DNA of 10,070 nucleotides from Methanomicrobiales archaeon (GTDB taxonomy: Archaea > Halobacteriota > Methanomicrobia > Methanomicrobiales > Methanospirillaceae). Where the stretch lies: NCBI GenBank assembly GCA_012798365.1, contig JAAZNH010000013.1:1-10070 (forward strand), read 5' to 3'. Below the pieces are notes generated by a model. It was not told where the DNA came from. It saw only the letters and a program-made list of their open reading frames with translations, and ran no database searches. Shown here piece after piece: positions 1 to 6,393 of the stretch (position 1 is the first letter of the stretch; the number at the start of each line of letters is the position of its first letter). A program made the translations under genes and the position numbers.

Positions 1-464
1 GACCCGAAGGAGAGCGAGAGACCGGCAACGGACGGGCCGTGGCAGATACGGGCGCAGTTGTCAACGTTGTTGGTCTGGAATGCGACGCGGGCCCACTTCT
101 GGAGCGCGTAGCAGTCCTCGTTGACCGTACGGCACGAGGTGTGGAACCCGAGTGCCTTGGGCCCGCCGGCCTTGTGAATCTCGGTGAACTTCTTCACGAC
201 CAGGTCAATGGCCTCGTCCCAGGATGCTTCCTCGAACTTGTCACCCTTCTTGATGAGGGGCTTGGTCAGCCGGCCGGGCCCGTTGACGGACTCCCAGCAG
301 GTGGCGCCTTTCGGACAGAGCTTTCCCTCGTTGACCGGGGACCGCTTGTACGGCTCGACACCGACCAGCTTGCCATCGTTGACAACGAGGTTCAGGCCGC
401 AGCCGACCCCGCAGTACGGACAGGTCGTCGGTACGTATTTTAATGATGATTTTATGTCTTCCAT
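1..464 (-). CDS. fdhA: Formate dehydrogenase alpha subunit, first copy (N-terminal 154 codons, cut by window edge)
   Basis: Catalytic subunit of an F420-linked formate dehydrogenase, which oxidises formate to CO2 at a Mo- or W-bis(pterin guanine dinucleotide) site. Visible are the N-terminal [4Fe-4S] ligands Cys15, Cys18, Cys22 and Cys50 (CPYCGVGC, LCPKG) and the active-site segment NNVDNCARICHGPSV. There the residue just before HGPS is Cys141, where E. coli FdhF carries selenocysteine, so this is a cysteine-type enzyme. The ATG at 464 is chosen because GGTGAT (minus strand, 472-477) lies 7 bases upstream; an in-frame ATG at 473 overlaps that site and is unlikely. Nearly all the visible protein matches the second fdhA at 2666-4735, and the DNA is also very similar. 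The rest of the gene, and probably an fdhB, lie left of the window. It is divergent from the zinc-ribbon gene at 722. Confidence 0.95.
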   Translation of the reverse strand, partial: MEDIKSSLKYVPTTCPYCGVGCGLNLVVNDGKLVGVEPYKRSPVNEGKLCPKGATCWESVNGPGRLTKPLIKKGDKFEEASWDEAIDLVVKKFTEIHKAGGPKALGFHTSCRTVNEDCYALQKWARVAFQTNNVDNCARICHGPSVAGLSLSFG

Positions 465-721
465 GTAATACATCACCTGTTCTTCATGCACAACCAATGC
501 AATAACTAAACTTCACCTTTTGTTAAGCAATTGTAGTTATTGAACAGCAATTGTCTATCCTGGGATTATTTAACCATTCTGAAATCTTCACTAAAATTGG
601 TGATTAAAAGTGGGTTTATCATCTCCCGCCCCTAAATGGTTCAGGAATACAAACCGGTGCACTCGATGAGTACAGCATATTCTCTTAACAAAACGTGTTC
701 CGACAACCGGACTGGTACAGC
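465..721. promoter_or_regulatory. Divergent promoter region between fdhA (first copy) and zinc-ribbon gene 1
   Basis: This is an AT-rich 257-base gap between divergent genes. Read on the minus strand, TTAAATAAT (about 565-573) is a plausible TATA box for fdhA, which would put transcription start near 540. Two identical GCAATTGT octamers (527-534 and 547-554), exactly 20 bases apart, lie around that predicted start, a common position for archaeal repressor sites. The first is part of AAGCAATTGT (525-534), which resembles AAGCAAAATTGT in front of the second fdhA. TTTAACC occurs at 569-575. No strong ribosome binding site is seen before either possible start of the zinc-ribbon gene. Promoter positions are inferred from spacing only. 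Confidence 0.5.
527..554. repeat. Paired GCAATTGT direct repeats, candidate operator
   Basis: GCAATTGT occurs at 527-534 and again at 547-554. The 20-base period is about two helical turns, so a dimeric or cooperative protein could contact both on one DNA face. The core CAATTG is itself a palindrome. The pair lies downstream of the putative fdhA TATA box. The protein that binds, if any, is unknown; the adjacent divergent zinc-ribbon protein is the nearest candidate. Confidence 0.45.
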
Positions 722-1321
722 ATGAAACGGTACCGGATTCCCCCGATGCTCGCAGCCATTGTTGAGGCCACCCTCACATCATTTGCTGGTATCCGGTTTG
801 AGTCCCGGCAAGGTTCCTGCCCGCACTGCACTGGCATGATCACCGGATATGATTTTAAAGAACGCCTCTTTGCTGTAATTCTCACGAATGGGAGAAAGGA
901 AGAGATTCGTGTTCTGGTCAAGCGGTTCCGCTGTCGCGAATGCGGGTTAGTATTCTCTGCCGACCAGCCGTTTTACCCATGCACGCGGATTGGTTCCCCT
1001 GTCGTTGATCTTTGTCTTACCCTGAGCCATCAGATGCCGTATTCCCGGGTATCAACCTGTCTTGCGGAGATGGGAGTGCTCGTGGATCGCTGGAGTGTCC
1101 GGAATTATGCCCGCCAGATTTGTACCCCGGTCGCTTCCGCAGAGATGTTCGGCATGGAGGTTCCGGTCTCCCTTGTCCGCCTCGCTGCCCTTGCATTGGC
1201 ATCCAGTGACAACCGGATTAGCGAACTGGCAGCGCTTGAAGCCTGTGGATATCCCGGTAATTCGGACAGGAACGTATCCCACGACTCCAACCCGTCGGGG
1301 CCGGAAAATCACGAAGTATAA
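722..1321 (+). CDS. Zinc-ribbon / helix-turn-helix protein of unknown function, paralogue 1
   Basis: I do not recognise a named family. Counting from the ATG at 722 (199 residues), a zinc ribbon is formed by Cys33/Cys36 (CPHC) and Cys71/Cys74 (CREC). It is followed by a segment, about 88-131, whose pattern (IGSPVVDLC, then AEMGVLVDRWSVRNYA) resembles the helix-turn-helix of transposase N-termini and of DNA-binding regulators. A conserved block FGMEVPVS lies near 143-150. There is no DDE catalytic domain, so it is not a complete transposase. The gene at 5023 encodes a clear paralogue with the same order of motifs, and each sits divergently beside an fdhA. A GTG at 695 would add nine residues; 722 is preferred because the paralogue's start aligns there. 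A regulatory role in fdh expression is inference. Confidence 0.75.
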   Translation: MKRYRIPPMLAAIVEATLTSFAGIRFESRQGSCPHCTGMITGYDFKERLFAVILTNGRKEEIRVLVKRFRCRECGLVFSADQPFYPCTRIGSPVVDLCLTLSHQMPYSRVSTCLAEMGVLVDRWSVRNYARQICTPVASAEMFGMEVPVSLVRLAALALASSDNRISELAALEACGYPGNSDRNVSHDSNPSGPENHEV

Positions 1322-1413
1322 TAATCCTTCAGGCAGGAATCTGAACTCCCGTGATGAACTTGCCGGTTCCCACGACCCGTTAGTTTTTCTGGATAACTAC
1401 ATGAAAAAAGGCA

Positions 1414-1443
1414 CCTGCAGGGTACCCCTGTATCCTGCAGGAT
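1414..1443. repeat. Two CCTGCAGG palindromes in the gap between zinc-ribbon gene 1 and fdhB
   Basis: CCTGCAGG occurs at 1414-1421 and 1434-1441, 20 bases apart. The second is the centre of the perfect 12-base palindrome ATCCTGCAGGAT (1432-1443), and GGGTACCC lies between them. The stretch is in the 192-base gap between two convergent genes, where no other gene is convincing. It could fold as RNA on either strand or be a protein site; nothing in the sequence decides. Confidence 0.35.
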
Positions 1444-1478
1444 CCTGGCGCTCTGTCGTTCAATCTCCTGAGATGAGG

Positions 1479-1513
1479 AATTTTCCGGATAGAGAATCGG
1501 GAACCGGAAAAAA
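1479..1513 (-). terminator. Terminator downstream of fdhB
   Basis: Read on the minus strand, a run of six T (1508-1513) directly follows the fdhB stop codon. TTTTCCGG (1481-1488) and CCGGAAAA (1504-1511) form a perfect 8-base inverted repeat with a 15-base loop. T-rich tracts terminate archaeal transcription, so this is the likely end of the fdhAB transcript. Confidence 0.55.
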
Positions 1514-2665
1514 TTAGTTGGTGTAAGCCGGTTTCCCAAGCTTAGGTTCAAAGAGCTTGTCAGCTTCAGTGCGGATGGCATGGCTGAACAGCGCAAGCGG
1601 AATCTCCGAGGGGCAGCACTCTTCGCACTGGCCGCAGTTGATGCAGGAGTCGGAGATGTGGGCAAGCCGGCGGAGGTGGAACATCTGGTCTGCCGGGATA
1701 ACACCGTGGCGAACCATCATGTCGGGCTGCTTGAATTTGTCGGCACGGGTAACGCAGACCGGGCAGTGGTCAATGCACGCGTAGCACTTCATGCAGCGGC
1801 TGGTCTCCTGTGCAATGGTCTCCCAGAGGACCGGGGCCAGGGCCTCAAAGTCGTGCTTGCGCCACTTGTCGCCAAGCTTGAGCATCGCATTCTCAACCTT
1901 TGCACGGATCTCGACACCCTTGGGGTTGGCCGGTTCTGTTGCGAGTTTCTTGGCATCGACTGCGCCCTTGAGGAGTTTTGCACCCTTCTCGGAGCAGACC
2001 TCAACAAAGGTGGCCTTGCCGGCCTTGTCACCAAGGACTCCCCAGTTACCGCAGGCAAGGTCTGCCTGGCGCGGGATCTTTACCTTGCAGCGGCGGCAGT
2101 TGGACCTGCGGCCATAGCCGGCCTCTTCGAGCTCATCAACAGAGATGCCCTTGTGGCCTCCCTCGTACTCGATGATGAACTGGCCCTTGTCGATCTCTTC
2201 CTTGTGGACGGAGTTGGGGTCTACGCCATAGACATCCTTAATCATCCGGCGGGCCGTGGTCGGGTTGACCGAACCCCCGCAGTTGACACCGATCATGATG
2301 ATGTTGTCCAGGTTCACGATATTCCGCTTAGCCAGCTCAAGGATGCCCATCATGTCGCAGCCCTTGACCACCATCGCGATCTTCTTGTTCGCGAGGGCCG
2401 GCGCGTATTCTGCTGCAATCCTTGAAAGGAGCAGGGTTCCGCAGTGGAGGGAACCGGCACACGCGTCAAGTTCCTTTGCCTTGGTCACGATCACCGGGAC
2501 TGCATCATAAAGGTCAACACCGCGTTTCACGGCGAGAACTGCGTCAACGGTCTTGCTCTCGAGTGCATATTTCAGGAGCTCGGTGACGGCACCGCCGCAT
2601 TCAGCCTTCTTTGCAAGGCCGGCATCATTGGTCCAGGCATAGAGCATATCGCCTTTCTTTGCCAT
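1514..2665 (-). CDS. fdhB: Coenzyme F420-reducing formate dehydrogenase beta subunit
   Basis: Electron-transfer subunit that passes electrons from FdhA to coenzyme F420 (and, in hydrogenotrophic methanogens, also towards heterodisulfide reductase). It belongs to the FrhB/FdhB family, which binds FAD, F420 and [4Fe-4S] clusters. The N-terminal and central part (about 1-240) has the family's conserved cysteines, including Cys190, Cys193 and Cys205 in NCRRCKVKIPRQADLACGNWG-type sequence. Two C-terminal ferredoxin-like cluster motifs follow: CMKCYACIDHCPVC from residue 291 and CINCGQCEECCPSE from 341. The length, 383 residues, is in the usual range. The ATG directly follows the fdhA stop (TAAATG), with a GGAGGGG ribosome binding site inside the end of fdhA. 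The two genes are therefore one operon, probably translationally coupled. A hairpin and T-run follow the stop. Confidence 0.96.
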   Translation of the reverse strand: MAKKGDMLYAWTNDAGLAKKAECGGAVTELLKYALESKTVDAVLAVKRGVDLYDAVPVIVTKAKELDACAGSLHCGTLLLSRIAAEYAPALANKKIAMVVKGCDMMGILELAKRNIVNLDNIIMIGVNCGGSVNPTTARRMIKDVYGVDPNSVHKEEIDKGQFIIEYEGGHKGISVDELEEAGYGRRSNCRRCKVKIPRQADLACGNWGVLGDKAGKATFVEVCSEKGAKLLKGAVDAKKLATEPANPKGVEIRAKVENAMLKLGDKWRKHDFEALAPVLWETIAQETSRCMKCYACIDHCPVCVTRADKFKQPDMMVRHGVIPADQMFHLRRLAHISDSCINCGQCEECCPSEIPLALFSHAIRTEADKLFEPKLGKPAYTN

Positions 2666-4735
2666 TTACTTCCCCTCCTTGATCTTCTCGACACTGACAG
2701 CACAGTGCTTGAGTTCCGGCATCTTGGAGAGCGGGTCGAGGGCGGTGTTGGTAAGGTTGTTGACACCTTCATTGAAGTGCATGGCCATGTAGAGCACCTT
2801 CGGGGCAACATCGGTTCCCACGCGGGCAATCGTTACGGTCTCGCCGCGGCGGCTCTTGATCTTCACCTTTTCGCCATCCCTGACACCGAGTGCCTTTGCA
2901 TCCTTGATGTTCATCTGGACATAGGACTCGGGGACCTCGTAGTGCAGCACAGCACACTGGTCGGTCTGGGTCCTGGTGTGGTAGTGGAAGATCACACGGC
3001 CGGTCATCATGGTGAACGGGTAATTCTCGTCAGCAACTTCCGCGGGCGGGCGGTATTCGAGGCCGAACATGGTGCCCTTGCCATCTGCTGCGGAGAACTT
3101 GCCGATGTGGAGGATCGGCGTACCGGGGTGGTCTTCTGCCGGGCAGGGCCAGTGGACGGACTCGGGCTTCTCCATGCGCTCGTAGGTCACACCGAACATG
3201 TTCGGGGTACATGCCCGCATGTCGTCCCAGACATCCTTTGCGGACTTCCAGTCAAAGCCCTTGAGGCCCATCTTCTTGGCAAGCATGCCGATGATCTCCC
3301 AGTCGTACTTGGACTCACCGGGGCCGTCAACTGCCTTCCGGACACGGTTGACACGGCGCTCGCCGCTGGTGAACGTGCCGTCCTTTTCTGCAAAGCAGGT
3401 ACCGGGCAGGACAACATCTGCATATTCGCAGCTCTCGGTCCAGTAGATATCCTGGATGACAAGGAAGTCAAGTTTCTCAAATGACCTCTTCACATGGTTG
3501 CTGTCGGGGTACGAGACCACCGGGTTCAGGCCAAGGACGAACATGGCCTTGATCGGATCGCCGCACTGGGTGATCTGCTCAGTAAGGGTTACACCGTACC
3601 AGTCCGGCAGGGAGCCGGCTTTCATGCCCCATGCCTTCTCCATCTTGGCACGGTTGTCGGGAACGGAACAGGCCTGGTAGCCGGAGTAGACGTTGGGGTA
3701 GGCACCCATGTCGCAGGCACCCTGCACATTGTTCTGGCCACGGAGCGGGTTGACACCAACGCCCGGACGGCCGACGTTGCCGGTCAGGAGGGCGAGGTTG
3801 CCCATCGAACGGACGTTGTCGGTACCCGTGGTGAGTTCGGTGATGCCGAGACAGTATACAATAACTGCAGCCTTGGCTGAGGCATACTGGCGGGCTAACT
3901 TCCGCACAACATCAAGCGGGACGCCGTGGATGTCTTCTGCATTGGCGTACTTCTCGACCGTCTTCTTGAGGTCGTCGAATCCCTTGGTCCGGTCACGGAT
4001 GAACTCGTGGTCCTGGAGGTTGTCGTGGATGATCCAGTACATAATCGAGTTCGCAAGCGCGATGTGGGTCGAGGGAGTAAACTGGATCCACTGGTCGGCA
4101 AGCCGGGCGGTTGCGCTGTAGCGCGGGTCAACGACAATGATCGGGATACCTGCTTTCTTGGCCTGCATGATGCGCCGGCCGGCAAGCGGGTGGGCTTCAA
4201 CCGCGTTGCTGCCCCACAGGACAATCAGGTCGGAGTTGAGGACATCCTCGAACGGGTTGGTGGCTGCACCGGACCCAAAGGAGAGGGAGAGACCGGCAAC
4301 GGACGGGCCGTGGCAGATACGGGCACAGTTGTCAACATTGTTGGTCTGGAACCCGACACGTGCCCACTTCTGCAGCGCATAGCAGTCCTCATTGACGGTA
4401 CGGCACGAGGTATGGAACCCGAGTGCCTTGGGGCCGCCAGCCTTGTGGATCTCCGTGAATTTCTTCACAATCAGGTCAAGGGCTTCGTCCCATGTCGCGT
4501 CCACGAACTTGCCGTTCTTCTTGATCTTCGGCTTTGTCAGCCGTCCGGGCTTCTGAACCGATTCCCAGCAGGACGCACCCTTGGGGCAGAGCTTGCCCTC
4601 GTTGATGGGGCTGCGCTTGTACGGTTCAACACCGACAAGCTTGCCGTCGTTGACAACGAGGTTCAGGCCGCAGCCAACCCCGCAGTACGGACAGGTTGTC
4701 GGTACATACTTTACAGTACTGTTAACTTCGCTCAT
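2666..4735 (-). CDS. fdhA: F420-linked formate dehydrogenase alpha (catalytic) subunit, second copy, complete
   Basis: Cytoplasmic molybdopterin oxidoreductase of 689 residues that oxidises formate; no twin-arginine signal is present. Domains in order: an N-terminal [4Fe-4S] domain with Cys15, Cys18, Cys22 and Cys50; the molybdopterin oxidoreductase core with active-site Cys141-His142 in NCARICHGPSV (cysteine, not selenocysteine); and a C-terminal dinucleotide-binding domain (about 575-685) with MMTGRVIFHYHTRTQT. Mo and W forms cannot be told apart from sequence; the nearby WtpA-like and MoSto-like genes show only that the cell handles these oxyanions. The start is supported by GGTGAT (minus strand, 4741-4746) five bases upstream of the ATG. 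It is followed without a gap by fdhB and is divergent from the zinc-ribbon gene at 5023. The N-terminus nearly duplicates the fdhA fragment at 1-464. Confidence 0.97.
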   Translation of the reverse strand: MSEVNSTVKYVPTTCPYCGVGCGLNLVVNDGKLVGVEPYKRSPINEGKLCPKGASCWESVQKPGRLTKPKIKKNGKFVDATWDEALDLIVKKFTEIHKAGGPKALGFHTSCRTVNEDCYALQKWARVGFQTNNVDNCARICHGPSVAGLSLSFGSGAATNPFEDVLNSDLIVLWGSNAVEAHPLAGRRIMQAKKAGIPIIVVDPRYSATARLADQWIQFTPSTHIALANSIMYWIIHDNLQDHEFIRDRTKGFDDLKKTVEKYANAEDIHGVPLDVVRKLARQYASAKAAVIVYCLGITELTTGTDNVRSMGNLALLTGNVGRPGVGVNPLRGQNNVQGACDMGAYPNVYSGYQACSVPDNRAKMEKAWGMKAGSLPDWYGVTLTEQITQCGDPIKAMFVLGLNPVVSYPDSNHVKRSFEKLDFLVIQDIYWTESCEYADVVLPGTCFAEKDGTFTSGERRVNRVRKAVDGPGESKYDWEIIGMLAKKMGLKGFDWKSAKDVWDDMRACTPNMFGVTYERMEKPESVHWPCPAEDHPGTPILHIGKFSAADGKGTMFGLEYRPPAEVADENYPFTMMTGRVIFHYHTRTQTDQCAVLHYEVPESYVQMNIKDAKALGVRDGEKVKIKSRRGETVTIARVGTDVAPKVLYMAMHFNEGVNNLTNTALDPLSKMPELKHCAVSVEKIKEGK

Positions 4736-5022
4736 CGTCTATCACCAAAACCAGGAGCTCGTGCGCTGTTTTTATTGTAAAAAAAAGCACCGGGACCTGG
4801 ATTACACACCTCTGAATACAAGCAAAATTGTTAACCAAAATTGCTTGATTTAAAATCTCTGTAAACACCATATTTATGTATTCTGAAAAACCTCTATTTT
4901 TGTAGATTATTTGGGGGTAAATTGAAAAACATTATAAAATATCCGGCGATTTACGACCCAGGAGATCTCCGGCCTATGATCCCTGGTCCCTGCAAACAAG
5001 TGTCACCCGGGAGGATGCAGGT
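4736..5022. promoter_or_regulatory. Divergent promoter region between fdhA (second copy) and zinc-ribbon gene 2
   Basis: An AT-rich 287-base gap. On the plus strand, TTATAAAAT near 4932-4940 is a good TATA box for the zinc-ribbon gene and would give a leader of about 60 bases. On the minus strand, TTTTAAAT (about 4850-4857) is a plausible TATA box for fdhA, with transcription starting near 4828, inside the repeat block at 4820-4846. The fdhA ribosome binding site is GGTGAT at 4741-4746. The layout (TATA, then repeat at the start site) parallels the region in front of the first fdhA. Positions are inferred from consensus spacing, not measured. Confidence 0.55.
4820..4846. repeat. Inverted/direct repeat block around GTTAAC, candidate fdhA operator
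   Basis: AAGCAA (4820-4825) and TTGCTT (4841-4846) are perfect inverted repeats. CAAAATTG occurs twice as a direct repeat (4823-4830 and 4836-4843), and the palindrome GTTAAC (4830-4835) lies at the centre. AAGCAAAATTGT (4820-4831) differs from AAGCAATTGT upstream of the first fdhA (525-534) only by two extra A. The block sits where fdhA transcription is predicted to begin, which suggests repressor binding. Confidence 0.5.
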
Positions 5023-5655
5023 GTGAGATTACGCCCTGTTCCCCCTCTGTTGCCGGATGTAATCCGTGCTGCAATACGTGTCTGTGACATGACGGAATAT
5101 TCTCCTGTGGGGCATTGCCCGTCCTGCGGGGGAACTTTATCCGGATACGATACCCGGACAAAACGCTTTGCTGTACTGTGCGATGCAGATGGTGACTGGC
5201 CGGTTGAAGTGATCATCCACCGGGCCTATTGCCGGGAATGTGGCCGTATTGTGGTACCCGAGGAACCATTCTATCCGGGAACACGGATCGGCTCCCCGAT
5301 TGTCGACCTTTGCACTACGCTCGCATCGTCCGGTTCCCATGGAAACGTTACTGCCTTTCTTGACCGGTTGGGTGTCAAAGTGGATCGCTGGAGTGTCCGT
5401 TCCTATTGTCACCTTTCCATCCCTGCGCCAAAAACGATCAGTATGTTCGGGATGCAGCTCCCGGCATCGATTATTGTGCTCTCGTCTCTGGCAGGGGATA
5501 TTGCACAAGGGCAAAAAGCCAGGGGAACTGATGTGCTTGCAGCGTGCAATTTCCCGTCGCGGTATTTGGGGGTAACATTTTCCGGTATGATTTTCTCTTC
5601 CCTTTTTGACCTGTCAGCCCTGGTGATTTTCCTCAATGATCTCCTGATGGTCTGA
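5023..5655 (+). CDS. Zinc-ribbon / helix-turn-helix protein of unknown function, paralogue 2
   Basis: Paralogue of the protein at 722-1321. It starts at GTG 5023 behind a good GGGAGG site (5009-5014); the only nearby ATG (5014) runs into a stop after three codons. The 210 residues contain a zinc ribbon with Cys32/Cys35 (CPSC) and Cys70/Cys73 (CREC). A conserved EPFYPGTRIGSPIVDLC segment follows, then a helix-turn-helix-like stretch LDRLGVKVDRWSVRSYC (about 113-129) and the shared MFGMQLPAS block (141-149). Similarity to paralogue 1 fades after AACNFP (about 173-178). The last 30 residues are strongly hydrophobic, whereas the other protein ends in a polar tail. A frameshift at the run of five G near 5567-5571 would end the protein at a TAA there, so the tail may be secondary or an error. 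Its divergent position beside fdhA suggests regulation; this is unproven. Confidence 0.75.
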   Translation: MRLRPVPPLLPDVIRAAIRVCDMTEYSPVGHCPSCGGTLSGYDTRTKRFAVLCDADGDWPVEVIIHRAYCRECGRIVVPEEPFYPGTRIGSPIVDLCTTLASSGSHGNVTAFLDRLGVKVDRWSVRSYCHLSIPAPKTISMFGMQLPASIIVLSSLAGDIAQGQKARGTDVLAACNFPSRYLGVTFSGMIFSSLFDLSALVIFLNDLLMV

Positions 5656-5686
5656 CGTCCGGAAGAGAGAATCACTTTTCATAAGA

Positions 5687-5717
5687 CGTTTATTGCATGG
5701 CCAAGTAAACACTATTC
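5687..5717 (+). promoter_or_regulatory. Leaderless-type promoter of the FmdE-family gene
   Basis: TTTATTG (5689-5695) is centred about 26 bases before the ATG at 5718, the distance at which archaeal transcription normally starts. No ribosome binding site is visible in between. The mRNA is therefore probably leaderless, and the gene has its own promoter rather than relying on the zinc-ribbon gene 62 bases upstream. Confidence 0.5.
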
Positions 5718-6359
5718 ATGCAACCCTCTCATAAGGAAGAGTCCCCAGAAGCGCTCATCGCCAGCATGAACCGGGGAGGCGTTCCTCAAAAACTCCAGAA
5801 GGAGATCCTTGCCCTTTCCGAATTTCATACCTACCCGGCGCCAGGAGTTCTTATCGGAGCATTCATGGTTGATTGGTGTCTTGAGCTGCTGGGAGCAGAT
5901 AAGACCCGAAAACTGTACGGTGTCTGCGAGACGCCCAAGTGTCTTCCTGATGCATTGCAGGTTCTGGCTCATGTCACCATCGGGAACAACCGGCTGAAGA
6001 TTGTACCTATCGGGAAATTTGCCATCACCATGAATCCCCCATCTGAAGGACCAACAGCAGATGCCGTCAGGGTGTGGGTTGACCTGGAGAAATTGAAGAT
6101 GTTTCCGACGATCGATATCTGGTACGCCAACAGCCCGGCGTTTGACAAGAAGACCATGAAGCAGCAGCTCTTTGACGAGATCTTCCTTGCAGGCAAAAAA
6201 ATTCTCTCAACAGAAAAAGTCCGGGTGAAGGTCACCCAGAAGAAGAAATGGAAATCGGTAACCTGTCCCTGCTGTGGTGAAAAAGTACCTGATTACCTTA
6301 TTGAAGGTGACAAGTGCGGCGCCTGTGGTTCGATGAAGTATTACGAGCAGATCGGGTAA
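5718..6359 (+). CDS. FmdE-family protein with C-terminal zinc ribbon
   Basis: 213 residues. Positions about 30-170 match the FmdE domain, named after a protein found with formylmethanofuran dehydrogenase. Signs are the pattern GVLIGAFMVDWCLELLG followed by CETPKCLPDALQVLAHVTIGNNRL and IGKFAITM. A zinc ribbon follows with Cys183/Cys186 (CPCC) and Cys200/Cys203 (CGAC). Canonical FmdE proteins carry an HGHxCPG metal-binding motif at the start of the domain. Here the corresponding stretch is FHTYPAPGV: one His is kept, but the second His and the Cys are absent, so metal binding may differ. The FmdE role is not settled; links to molybdopterin enzymes or metal handling are suggested only by family name and neighbours. 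It appears monocistronic and leaderless and converges on the gene at 6394. Confidence 0.85.
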   Translation: MQPSHKEESPEALIASMNRGGVPQKLQKEILALSEFHTYPAPGVLIGAFMVDWCLELLGADKTRKLYGVCETPKCLPDALQVLAHVTIGNNRLKIVPIGKFAITMNPPSEGPTADAVRVWVDLEKLKMFPTIDIWYANSPAFDKKTMKQQLFDEIFLAGKKILSTEKVRVKVTQKKKWKSVTCPCCGEKVPDYLIEGDKCGACGSMKYYEQIG

Positions 6360-6370
6360 CATTACACTAA

Positions 6371-6393
6371 TGTTTTTAGAAAAAAAAAGAAAA
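6371..6393. terminator. Bidirectional terminator between convergent genes
   Basis: The 34-base gap between two convergent stop codons holds five T on the plus strand (6373-6377) and a long A tract (about 6380-6393) that reads as T on the minus strand. Each orientation therefore meets a T-rich tract just after its stop codon, the usual archaeal termination signal. Confidence 0.55.

Noticed and set aside
722..1321. Complete transposase or insertion sequence around the zinc-ribbon genes
   Set aside because: The zinc ribbon and HTH-like segment recall transposases, but there is no catalytic domain, no terminal inverted repeats and no target duplication that I can see.
1062..1517. Plus-strand open frame of 151 codons overlapping the end of zinc-ribbon gene 1
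   Set aside because: It runs in another frame through the zinc-ribbon gene, whose paralogue confirms the chosen frame. The portion beyond the gene has no motif.
1580..2425. Long plus-strand open frame (281 codons) antisense to fdhB
   Set aside because: It is the complement of a clear FdhB gene. The codon bias of fdhB removes stops from the opposite strand, and the translation has no recognisable motif.
2444..3484. Plus-strand open frame of 346 codons antisense to fdhA
   Set aside because: Same cause: a shadow of fdhA, rich in Leu, Val, Gly and His without domain structure and with no promoter or ribosome binding site.
3926..4780. Plus-strand open frame of 284 codons antisense to fdhA; a similar one at 39-443
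   Set aside because: They resemble each other only because both lie opposite the duplicated fdhA sequence; not independent evidence for an antisense gene.
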